Origin: Metridium senile
Taxonomy: Eukaryota > Cnidaria > Anthozoa > Actiniaria > Metridiidae
Assembly (NCBI GenBank): GCA_949775045.1
Contig: OX459097.1
Location: 620,001 to 684,000 of the forward strand
Direction: 5' to 3'
DNA length: 64,000 nucleotides
Below the pieces are notes generated by a model that had not been told where the DNA came from, searched no databases, and saw only the letters and a list, made by a program, of their open reading frames with translations. The position numbers and the translations under genes are program-made. How positions within the stretch are numbered: position 1 is the first letter of the stretch; every line of letters starts with the position of its first letter. Below are positions 10,008 through 20,643 of the stretch, piece after piece.

Positions 10008-10185
10008 CTGTAGAATATAATACACACACACGTAAAAACACTTGAAGCAGCTCAGCTAACAAACCATCCACCCAGCAAACAATCAACCACCAAAATACCA
10101 ACCAAAAACTAACCAACTCAGTTATACCTACTAACCGACCCACCAAACATCCACCAACCAGCCAACAAACTAAGTGAACAGCTGG

Positions 10186-10400
10186 ACCAACCAACCAACC
10201 AACCAACCAACCAACCAACCAACCAACCAACCAACCAACCAACCAACCAACCAACCAACCAACCAACCAACCAACCAACCAACCAACCAACCAACCAACC
10301 AACCAACCAACCAACCAACCAACCAACCAGCCAACCAACCAACCAACCAACCAACCAACCAACCAACCAACCAACCAACCAACCAACCAACCAACCAACC
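10186..10400. repeat. (AACC)n array next to the B relic, gene 2
   Basis: About 53 near-perfect units (one AGCC variant), in the same relative position (B-C intron) as the array in gene 1. Confidence 0.96.
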
Positions 10401-10430
10401 CATCAATTCCACCCACAATACTACTTACTG

Positions 10431-10460
10431 CAAGTTGGTCCAACACCATCCCATGTATCA
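10431..10460 (-). pseudogene. Truncated relic of CCP exon B
   Basis: Only the last codons of module B (WDGVGPTC) and its donor remain. The sequence then jumps into the upstream intron at 'gatac', so the acceptor AG and about 140 nt of exon are missing compared with 34389-34559. The exon cannot be spliced in; its loss keeps frame because all exons are phase 1-1. Confidence 0.8.
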
Positions 10461-10624
10461 ACGACAAGGAGACGATAGTTACACCATAACTTAATGAGGT
10501 AAGGAGGGTTGGAAACCGCAAAACCGCACAAAAAATATCGACAAAATTTACTAAAAACGCAACCAAATATCAATGAAACGCCCCCCCCCCCCTTATTCGT
10601 TGTCACCATAATTATTATCATTAT

Positions 10625-11217
10625 GTTTGTGATTACCGTTATAGTTATCGTTATCATTATCATTATCATTATCGTTATCATTATCGTTCTCATTATCGTT
10701 ATCGTTATCGGTATCGTTATCATTATCGTTATCATTATCATTATCATTATCATTATCATCATCATTATCGTTATCGTTATCGTTATCGTTATCGTTATCA
10801 TCATCATTATCATTATCATTATCATTATCATTATCATCATCATTATCGTTATCGTTATCGTTATCGGTATCGTTATCATTATCGTTATCATTATCGTTAT
10901 CATTATCATTATCATTATCATTATCATTATCATTATCGTTATCATCATCATTATCATTATCGTTATCGTTATCGTTATCGTTATCATTATCATTATCATT
11001 ATCATTATCGTTATCGTTATCGTTATCGTTATCATTATCATTATCATTATCATTATCTTTATCATTATCATTATCATTATCATTATCAATATCATTATCA
11101 TTATCAATATCATTATCATTATCGTTATCATTATCGTTATCATTATCATTATCAATATCATTATCATTATCGTTATCATTATCGTTATCATTATTGTTAT
11201 GGTTATCATTATCGTTT
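10625..11217. repeat. Hexamer array (TTATCR)n, first block
   Basis: About 590 bp of TTATCA/TTATCG hexamers in irregular mix with rare variants. A very similar block lies at 15374-16021. The paralogous spot in gene 3 (about 34735-34770) holds only a few units. Confidence 0.93.
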
Positions 11218-11221
11218 GATA

Positions 11222-11320
11222 ATATAGTTTGATTCTAACGCGCGCTCTGATTGGTCCAAAACCGTGGTTTATTACACCGATAAACCACGGTTTTGAGAGT
11301 TTCGAAGGAACAGCGAAAAA
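11222..11320. mobile_element. Element terminus with CGCGCTCTGATTGG motif
   Basis: 'gattctaacgcgcgctctga' then TTGG, followed by a short hairpin 'ccaaaaccgtggttta / taaaccacggttttg'. The inverse end is at about 20740-20790. The motif is repeated in several elements of the window. Confidence 0.6.
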
Positions 11321-12627
11321 GTTCTTGTTTGCTCCCTGTTCACTTTTTAAAAATGGCGTTCAAAATGTCGAGTAAATATTTTCTTTTTGCTAAAAAGCTG
11401 ATATAAACAAATTAAATACAACAAAAACACTCAATGCATCACATAAACAGAACAGGTAGTTCTAAAAGTCACTTTTATTGTTGAATAAGAGCGAAAAAAG
11501 ATCAAAAAAGTTTATATTTGACAGTTTTGTTTTTGAATTATAAAAAGAACTAGACGCAGAACTGCGTGAACTCGGGCTTCTCTGAAAGCTTCAAAGTACA
11601 GCTTCAAAGTACAGCTTCAAAGGGACGCTGAAGTCTCTGATAAACTTTAGATTGCCAAGTCATTGTTAAAAGTCCCAAGACTTGTTTATTTTCAGTACCC
11701 CTTTGCTGTTTTTTTTTTCTAATAAAAGTTTTTTCTTTGATAGTTTTAATGTTTTGTAGTTGTGATTGTGTCTCTGATTTTTCATCCTTCTTTTTCGTTG
11801 ATTTCTGTCAACATTGTCAAATGAGCACGAGGAAAACTGTATTTTGTAGAGATCTGAGAACTGATATTTCTTTTGAATACTTCTAATAGCATGAATAAGA
11901 TTAGCTGTATTGCTTATATTTTCAATATATTCAACTGGATCAGAAATTTTACTTTCAATATAAACTATGAGAGAGTATACAAACTTTGATATTTTTGTTG
12001 GTTTAAAAATACATTCAACCAATATAACAATAACTGGAAAAATGCATTACAAAGCCAGTGCAGTCTATATTGTCTATGATAATATTTTCAAGAATCAATG
12101 CATTTTGAGATAACAGTATTCCCCCAAAACTATGACTTGAAAGCTGTAAAGTTACTTCAGCACCACAAATATCAATTGTCTTTGGTAAGTTGTCTGTTAA
12201 ATACTTCTTGAAAGACAGATTATTACTTAACTTTTTGCTGTTTTCCACTATAACAGTGATTGTGTTTGCATTCCAATAACTACATGGTGTTAATGTTGAG
12301 TAGCAAAGAGCATATACAGCTACAGGATAACTTAAATTTCACTTTGTGCTTTCACATGTATTGTTTTCATCAATTTTGTTATCTTGTACTTCATTAATTT
12401 GTACTCCCTTCAACTCACACAGGAAAAATATGTTAATTCCCAATTTGTGAAAATAGTGGGTGTTTTCAGGGATTTTCATGTGTATTCATTGGGAAAGTGG
12501 TACCAAACCCGTTCATGAGACAAAAAAAAACATATTTATTTCCCAAGAAAATCACAATAATTTCAAATTGGAATTTAATAATTTTCCCTGTGTCAAGACA
12601 TGATTGTTATGTATGTTCTGAAAATAA

Positions 12628-12909
12628 TAGAGTGCTTACACTCTGTCCATGAAATAGAATCTAAATAGTTCCTACCTAACAGTTTTTATTTAGTGGCTGT
12701 CACTCACTATCACTCAACTGGAACAGCTTTAGTAACAATACACAAGGGAAATCAAATACTCAAAACCATAGAAAGTTAATACTTTATTCATTGTGTATTG
12801 TTACTAAAGCTGTTCCAGTTGAGTGATAGTCACTAGTAGTCACTAAATAGAAACTATTAGTTAGTAACTATTTAGATTTTATTTCATGGACATAGTGTAA
12901 GCACTCTAT
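12628..12909. mobile_element. MITE nested in the decayed transposon
   Basis: Inverted ends 'tagagtgcttacactctgtc' and 'atggacatagtgtaagcactcta', with inner inverted arms containing CTGTTCCAGTTGAGTGATAG. It belongs to the same loose family as the intron-1 MITE (TAGTCACTAAATAG arms). Length is about 282 bp. Confidence 0.85.
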
Positions 12910-14032
12910 ACCAAGTTGTTCACTGATGATACTTCAAGAAGCACACATGCACCTTGGGGATGACTTCTACCATATAAATCCCTGGCATTAGAATCAAATA
13001 TCTTAAAGCACGCATTACAATGACAGTATATAGCAACTGTATTACACTCGATTGTTAATACAAAATTGGTGTAGTTTTCAGACATCAGTGATTCAATAAA
13101 GCCTCTTTGTAAAGAAGTACAGCATTAATATCTATTTGGGTCTCTCGATGTAAATTACCTGTGTAGCTGTCACTGTAATGAAGCTCATAGTCAGTCTGAA
13201 ACACATTTAACATAGGTCCTAATTCTGTCTGCATTAAAAAAGACTGCCTGACTAACTGAGATAAACTTGAATACAACTGATTTCCAAAGTTCATTATGTC
13301 AATGAGATCTCCAGAAGAGTGGATTCCTTGTTTGTTATTCCAAATCAAAGAGCACAAACTCATTGGAACACATTGTTGTCCTGAATTTTCTCTAAATACC
13401 AACTCATTACCTTAATTAGCTATTAATATATAATGGTGCTATTATTGTTTTGTTTGGGTCAATGTACATTGGATTAGGCCCAGGATTCTTTTCTATATCT
13501 GTACTTAGTTTATAATCGAAATAATTAGAAATATGGTTTTGGCCATTACAAGAAAACAACGATAAATATCGATTAGCTCTTAATTTTAGCTTGATTATCC
13601 GTCGATAGAGCCTGCTAGAGAGAGCAGATAACAACTTTCTTCTATAATCGGTGATTTTATTAAAGCTTGGTAAATTACATTTGTTTTTAGTAATACATTT
13701 TCTAAGCTTAAAAATATGACAATATAGCTTGGATGACTTCGGTATATTGTGATACATACGTTTGTAGACATACTGTTTCAACATCTTATTCCGGTTCTTC
13801 AGACGTTTCAGAGTTCGTAACGTAGAGCTATTCTGCTAGGTTCGCGATCACGGATACAACGATTTTTTCGTGTATTTAAGTATCTCCGGGAGTATCTAGA
13901 AGGTAGGCGAAGCTGTGAAAGATTCTTGCTAGAATGTTCACTAGTTTTGATCTCGATAATTGAATGTTCACTTGTAAATAGCTGATTTGATAAGTTTAAA
14001 GCAACTGAAGAATGATTCACGATAGAATCTCA

Positions 14033-14250
14033 TATTCATTATTTTAAAGCGCGCTGATTGGCTGAGAACGAAACCGGATGCGAGGGTATTTAGCGTGGAA
14101 TACTCTCTCTTCCGGTTTCTGAATCGCATGGCGGGAACGGCGGAACACGCGCGTCTGGTTTTTGAAGCTTGAATTGAAGAAATGAGATTCAAGGAAAATT
14201 CATTTTTGGACTCGGGACGGACTCCGCGATTCATGCGATATTGATTTATC
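14033..14250. other. Probable small insertion splitting the transposon frame
   Basis: A GC-richer block starting 'aaagcgcgctgattggctga', with 'gaatctcat' at the left and 'gagattca' at the right, separates two halves of the TSEN/TSEH repeat frame. Confidence 0.4.
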
Positions 14251-15373
14251 TCGTGAAATTCAACGTTGAATTCCCTCGTCCTCCAAAGAATTTACCTATA
14301 GAATTTTCACTCGTAAAGGTTCTCTCGTAATTTTCACTCGTAATATGATTCACGACAGAATTTTCACTCGTAAAGGTTCTCTCGTAATATTCACTCGTAA
14401 TATTTCGCTCGTAAAGTAATCTCTCTAGAAGTTTCGGGAACGTATCGTCCCCAAAAGAAAGCTCATCTTCGAATTCGTTCTGCATGCTCGCCATATTGAG
14501 TTGTTGAACTAACCATGAGGTTTTGAATTACATGTGCGCATGCTCACACAGGTAGCCCAAAAAAAGAATTTCCTAGGCATGCGCAATGCGTGCCGATTTC
14601 GATTTTCTGCAGAACGAAGAAAAAAAAACTACGACTAACAGTGCCTAATTTATACCTCGGGCATTTTTTCGAAAGCCCGAGTAAAGAGTACATTTAATAC
14701 GCTACGCTTGAGGCGTAAAAACGCGTAGACGTTACAAAACAGCAAGAAAAATGTACAAAAAAGCCGCAGCCTAATTAGGTTATTGATGTCAAAGGATGAA
14801 GTAAGATATCTGTTCAGTGAAGAAAGTGAAGTTAAATTTCACAATGCAAACCAAGCGAATGACACGGCGTGCAACGGACAAAGTTTAGCACACAAATTAT
14901 CCACTTGAATAAATAAGCTTGCAAAATCAGATGCTTTACGATATAGCTATAGTCAATATCTTAAGTATTCATCAATGCATTTATTTAATAACTGACCAAC
15001 GGCGAATACATCTTTTTTTGTTCAAAGCAGGATTACCTGACTATCATGGCGATTCTTGTTCGTCCGAATTTAGCGGTGAATCTAACTTGATTGAAAAATG
15101 TCCAAGCAATCCTCAACTCAAACCAGCCACATAATGTCGATGTCAGTAGTGAGTAAATATCATCTGCTTGAGTTTAAGCGATGTCTAGATTCGTTGGTTA
15201 GTCAATAAATCCTTCATTATTACGACCAAAATCATCGGGGATTTCCCAACAAGAACCGGCCAACAAACATGTTATTGACAACAAACTCGATCTTTTCATT
15301 AGCTTGCAAGCTACATTGATCCATAGAGCTTTGATTTGAGGCATTCTCCACTTGTATCTACCATATTCTCCCA

Positions 15374-16021
15374 TCGTTATCGTTATCATTATCGTTATCA
15401 TTATCGTTATCATTATCGTTATCGTTATCGTTATCCTTATCGTTATCATTATCGTTATCATTATCGTTATCATTATCGTTATCATTATCATTATCATTAT
15501 CATTATCCTTATCGTTATCATTATCATTATCATTATCATTATCATTATCATTATCATTATCGTTATCATTATCATTATCGTTATCATTATCATTATCCTT
15601 ATCGTTATCATTATCGTTATCATTATCGTTATCATTATCGTTATCATTATCGTTATCATTATCGTTATCATTATCTTATCATTATCGTTATCCTTATCGT
15701 TATCATTATCGTTATCCTTATCGTTATCATTATCGTTATCATTATCATTATCATTATCGTTATCATTATCGTTATCATTATCGTTATCATTATCGTTATC
15801 GTTATCATTATCGTTATCATTATCGTTATCATTATCGTTATCATTATCGTTATCCTTATCGTTATCATTATCGTTATCATTATCGTTATCGTTATAGTTA
15901 TCGTTACAATTATCGTTATCATTATCGTTATCATTATCGTTATCATTATCGTTATCATTATCGTTATAGTTATCGTTATCGTTATAGTTATCGTTATCGT
16001 TACCATTATCGTTATCGTTAT
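15374..16021. repeat. Hexamer array (TTATCR)n, second block
   Basis: About 650 bp of TTATCG/TTATCA with TTATCC and TTATAG variants and one frame slip near 15675. Together with the first block it brackets 4.2 kb of foreign sequence, as if one array had been split by insertion. Confidence 0.93.
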
Positions 16022-16494
16022 GTAATGACTTTGAATGTTTATGTAACTTTGTGTAAGAAAAGTGGCAATGAAGAATTTTGATAGTAAATGATTGAGTGAA
16101 AGTTTGAATGTGGTTGTTTAAGTCATGTAGGGAGTTTTGGGGGGTAAAATGAATGCTAGGGTAACAATAGAGGATCTTTACAGATACAACCTTTCCCCAA
16201 AATATAGAGACAATTGTTTAAATAATAAAGGGTAATCGGACTCTATTGTTAGGGTAGAGGTATACATTTTGTGTGTTTGTAAATGAATTGTGATATGAGC
16301 TCATATGTGGTCTAATACACGAATAGATCGATATAGTGTAATGGTAAACCCAGTTTAACATAACTCATCAGGGGCTAAGATGTCAAACTGTTGTCATTAT
16401 GGTAGATGACAAACGTGTTTCATACATATGATTTGATTGGTTGTTTAGTACACGCTATAACATATGATTTGATTGGTTGTTTAGTATTGATTAC

Positions 16495-16668
16495 CTTGAC
16501 ATTGTGGTTTGCTTGCATCCCATTTGCCAGTGTATAAACATGTTGTTACTCTTGGTCCGACTAAGATGTAACCAGCATCGCAGATAAACTCTATAGTACT
16601 AGTATATGTTGATACAAGGCCTTTCCTTTTGCCATGGCCGGGATTGTCAGGAAGCCCACAGTCAACAG
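16495..16668 (-). CDS. CCP (sushi) exon H, gene 2
   Basis: The exon is 174 nt, phase 1-1, acceptor 'tttattag', donor 'gtaatc'. It reads VDCGLPDNPGHGKRKG, FICDAGYILVG, TTCLYTGKW and KPQCQG: a full CCP not closely similar to modules A-G. No second copy was seen in the window, so it may be an ancestral module lost from gene 3, or an addition. Confidence 0.85.
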
Positions 16669-17487
16669 CTAATAAAACATACAGTCAATTCAATAAACGT
16701 TGTCGCTGAAAAAAGCCTAAAACCTAAACTCGAGACCGAAAAGGGTCATGGGATATTCATTAAAAGTGTATTTTGTATTTTCTTTACCCGCACTCGCCAC
16801 CATGCCCCGGTGGAAATCATCCCCTGCTCCAATTTTGTCTCGATATGAGGTTATAAGTTATTTTTCAGCTACAATGTTCAGTGTTTTAGCTTTATTGAAT
16901 AACTATAAGAAATCACGTATTCTGATTGGCGTTTGCATTTTGATCAAATACGTCAATTTGTAGTTTATAAGAGAAATAAAACAACTTCCTTTCTGTGCTA
17001 CGTATAATGTTATAATGCACTCAGGGTTTGGCAGAACACTCAAGAATTACGTGTGCTGACACATCATCTGACTTTTCGCGCCAATTCACCCCATGGTTCT
17101 CTTTATACCTCTCTCGTGGTCTACCAAGCCACGCGTGATTTATCACTGCACACAGCACGCGCGCGGGTTTTCTTTTTGTTTAATACATCGTGTTGGATCA
17201 TGGGATAGAGTACTGAAAGCATCTAATATAATTATCAATCAATTGTAATAGTACCACTAGAAATTGTCCAATCAATGTAATAATATACATGACAAAATTG
17301 ATCAATTCTGATTGGCTGAAAAACTGTGCAAAAAAAGAAGTAATTAGTGCAAAAAGAGGTAATTCAGTGCAAAACGAAGTAATACAACATCACAACATCA
17401 CACGAAGAAACAGCAAAAAACACCGCAGAATTTACATTGCTTAATTGTATTTGAAGATAACTGTATTGACAAAAGCACAAGCACTAG

Positions 17488-17562
17488 GGTATAAGTGGTA
17501 AAGCAACAGGGTAAGTGGTAAAGCAACAGGGTAAATGGTAAAGCAACAGGGTAAATGGTAAT
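17488..17562. repeat. Short tandem repeat 'gtaaagcaacagggtaa', A-H intron
   Basis: Three to four copies of a ~20-bp unit about 40 nt past the A donor of gene 2. Confidence 0.85.
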
Positions 17563-17603
17563 GATTTAAATGACATTTCTCACATCGCAGTTTTCAGAAT
17601 TAC

Positions 17604-17774
17604 CTTCACATGTCGATTCAAGACTCCATTGACCATCAGACTGGCAGATCACAGTTTTAGATCCTTTCAGTTCGAATCCAGGATCACATTTGTAAGTAAT
17701 GGACTTCTGAAACGTCGTCTCATTACCATGGATACTGCCATTGAGAGGAGGTTTGACTTTACCACAGTCAACAA
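17604..17774 (-). CDS. CCP (sushi) exon A, gene 2
   Basis: The exon is 171 nt, phase 1-1, acceptor 'ctatcag', donor 'gtaatt'. It reads VDCGKVKPPLNGSIHG, YKCDPGFELKG, VICQSDGQW and STCEG, a complete CCP. Confidence 0.9.
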
Positions 17775-18003
17775 CTGATAGACAAATTTGATAGTTATTG
17801 AGCATATAATAGAGTTAATCCAATTAAACAAATGTTAGTATTTCGATTTAGTATTTAGTCAGCATCACTCAAGCACAAATGTAAAATACAAAAGGAAACA
17901 ATACTTCGTTACAACTTTACTTCTTTTTTGATAATTTTATTTAATGGATATAGTGTTTGCGCTTTGGTACATATCTCTAATTTTATAGTTTTCTTGTGTC
18001 TAT

Positions 18004-19160
18004 ATGACTCAAGATTCAAGATTCAAGATTCAAGATTCAAGATTTTTTAATTTTGTCTCAGAATACTAGATTTACATATAAAGGACAAATTTACATATTT
18101 TACGGACAATGGTAATTGTAACAGCTGGAAGACTGAACTACACAATTACCCACAAAAATTATTTACAATGATAGGTCAGAAAAGAGTCTTGAGAGATTTG
18201 GTAAATAATACAAAGTAGTTATAATAATGAATATAATAAATATAGAACAAAAATGGTATAGAACAAAAAACGTAAAAAGGCAGCACATGTGAAGTAATAA
18301 AATTGTTTACAAATCAGTCTGAATTATGGATTATATGAACTGATGAAAGTAGAAAATAATTTACTCTTAAAATTAGCTCTTTTTTCCTTTCTTAGATTTC
18401 CATTCAATGAATTCCACAATATTGCACCAGCATATCTTATGTTAAATTTACCATAATTGGTTTTTACAAGGGGGAGAGTATAATTATTTTTACTAGTGAA
18501 TCTTGTGTTGTATTTATGTATATTACTTGCTTGTGTAAAGTACATTTTGAATACTTCGGGAAGGTTTCCATGGTGATAGTCATACATGAAGATACCTGTT
18601 TGAAACTTTACAAGATCTTGGATTTTCAGGATCGATGTTTAAATCGTGAAATAATGGGTTTGAATGTGCTCTGTAGTCACTAAATGTTATCAAGCGAACA
18701 ACTTTTTTTTTTCATATGTATTACCCCAAGCTATTAAACCATAAATTAAGTAAGGATAAATTAGAGAATAATAAAGATTTAAAAGAATACTTTTTGTAAC
18801 AGTGCGACGAGTTCTAGAGATTACACCAATACCACGTTTGATTTTGCCTTCAATCTGAGAAACATGGGATTTCCAATTTAGATTTTCATCAATTAAAACC
18901 CCTAAATATTTGGTTGAACTTTCCTGTTTCTATGATTGGTCATGTAATTTTAAGTTTACTTCTAAATTTATTTTTTTCTGCGGTGCATGAAAAATTACGA
19001 AGTTGGCTTTTTCTATATTAAGTGAAAGTTGATTACTACATGACCATTTGTGCACTAACTCAAGTTCACCACTTACTGTGGTCTCAATATCAAGGAGTGA
19101 CTTGCTTGAAAAAAATAAATTTGTATCATCTGCAAAAAGATGAAAATCAAGGATATTAGA
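18004..19160 (-). mobile_element. 5'-truncated non-LTR retrotransposon (LINE), reverse-transcriptase C-terminal part
   Basis: Minus-strand conceptual reading gives typical LINE RT C-terminal blocks: NQLSLNIEKANFVIFHAP, KYLGVLIDENLNWKSHV, LLNLYYSLIYPYLIYG, then NIHKYNTRFTSKN and RYAGAILWNSLNG (open frame 18324-18587). Stops elsewhere show decay. The 3' end carries a (TTGAATC)n tail at 18009-18042, as in CR1/L2-type elements. Gene 1 (about 298) is the empty site. The nearest clade (CR1/L2) is inferred from memory. Confidence 0.85.
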
Positions 19161-19460
19161 GCCAGTAATATGAGTATCACGCTTTGAGTGATTTTGATTT
19201 GGTTTTGATTTGCGGATTTAGTGCAAGTGCATTTAGTGGATTTAGTGATTTAGTTTTTGCTGCGAGCGAAGCGAGATGCATACTAATCATGACGGGTACC
19301 CTGTGTTGTATATAAACGAGAAGTACTGGACATACTAGGTGGTTAAATCTCGATCCTTTCCTTGACACGCGATAATGGATCGTGACGTCATAAACACGAA
19401 AGACGCGTACTTACACGAACATTCGGCATGCATCACCTGCGTATATGGCCAGCGGTATAT

Positions 19461-19790
19461 TTTTGTCTTGAACCCCGGCCAACTATAAACACGAACGTCC
19501 CAAAACAATACTGATTGTCATATTACAGAAATCATTTCAGTGTAGTTTTGTCGTTTATAAAGAGCCCTGACCAACTATAAACACGAACGTCCCAAAACAT
19601 TACTGATTGTCGTATTACAGAAATCATTTTAGTGTTGTTTTGTCGTTTATAAAGAGCCCCGGCCAACTATAAACACGAACGTCCCAAAACAATACTGATT
19701 GTCGTATTTACAGAAATCATTTTAGTGTTGTTTTGTCGTTTATAAAGAACCCCGGCCAACTGTAAACACGAATGTCCCAAAAATATATAT
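19461..19790. repeat. 92-bp tandem repeat
   Basis: About 3.5 copies; 'aactataaacacgaacgtcc' recurs at 19481, 19573 and 19665 with a degenerate fourth copy. Confidence 0.9.
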
Positions 19791-20468
19791 CCATTGTTTT
19801 CTTTTGTTTATACAGTTATTGTCTATTACATCTATTACGGGTTTATAAAACCGACTCTGGCAGTTAAAGATGTACAACAAGACTAATTTTTTATTTTATT
19901 TTATTTATTTATTTATTTTTAATTTATTTTTAAATTTTTCTTTAATTTTTTTTTTAATTTAATTTTTTTTAATTTAATTTAATTTTTTTTTCTTCATTTC
20001 CCAATTAAATTTTAAAAACTATCGTGTAATCAAAAAAAGAGAATGCCATATAAGTGTTTCCATAAAAACTTTATAGTGCTAGTCTTACGAGTATAACACA
20101 ATCTCTAAAAATTATACCTTTTAAAACTTTAGATGATGGTTATATCACTGTTGAAATTTTATTTCCATACGAGTCCGGGAAGTTGCTGTATTTAGCGTCT
20201 GAAGTTCGGCACTTTGCGTCCGCCATTAATCGATCGCGTTCTTCTGAGCCGGCCAGTCAATAAAGGAAGTGACGTCATATGCGCAACGCTCGAATGTTCA
20301 TTGCTACTAAACCTCTGTTATTTATATTGTCCAATGGTCATAATTCATCAAATGTTTCATTGATTCTTGAATATTTTTACGTCCAAACTCTAAAACATGT
20401 CTCCTACAATATGTGTTGTTCAAGTTTGGTCGAATTTGTCTTACAATAACGCCGAAATATTTAACAAA

Positions 20469-20643
20469 TAATTAAGGTTCAGCCGTGGTTTATACTCTGA
20501 TAACCGCACGCTTGGCAATTTGAACACACGAGAAAATATCAAGAAGCACGAGCTGAAAGCGAGTGCTTCTGGACATTTTTAAGTGTGTTCAAATGCCAAG
20601 CGTGCGGTTATCAGAGTATAAACCAAGGCTGAACCTTAATTAT
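20469..20643. mobile_element. Hairpin MITE
   Basis: Arms 'taattaaggttcagcc...', then TTATACTCTGATAACCGCAC, are inverted on the right side, with a ~60-bp loop. Its outer flank repeats GTGGTTTATACTCTCATAAACCACG. Confidence 0.85.

Larger units (their letters stand above)
11600..14500 (-). mobile_element. Decayed transposon with 2A-like motif and cysteine-protease-like region
   Basis: Minus-strand frames read in series from an ATG at 14494: MASMQNEFEDELSFGDDTF with repeated YERTFTSEN units; a TSEHS and basic-rich part (14020-13808); a basic segment ending in LSTDIEKNPGPNPMY (13784-13416), which holds the D-x-E-x-NPGP 2A signature; FRENSGQQCVPMSLCSLI (13402-13085); and IFDSNARDLYGRSHPQG further left. 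The last two resemble the Cys- and His-containing blocks of the OTU/C76-like protease domain of some large transposons (from memory, Helitron-like). Frameshifts, stops and nested MITEs break the frame, so it is inactive. Confidence 0.55.

Noticed and set aside
10421..11219. Open frames of Ile/Val/Met/Thr repeats on both strands, also 15198-16025
   Set aside because: TTATCR hexamer arrays read as low-complexity peptides; no unique sequence or splice support.
12015..12248. 77-aa minus-strand frame considered as a host gene exon
   Set aside because: It lies inside the decayed transposon and reads as a continuation of its broken protein.
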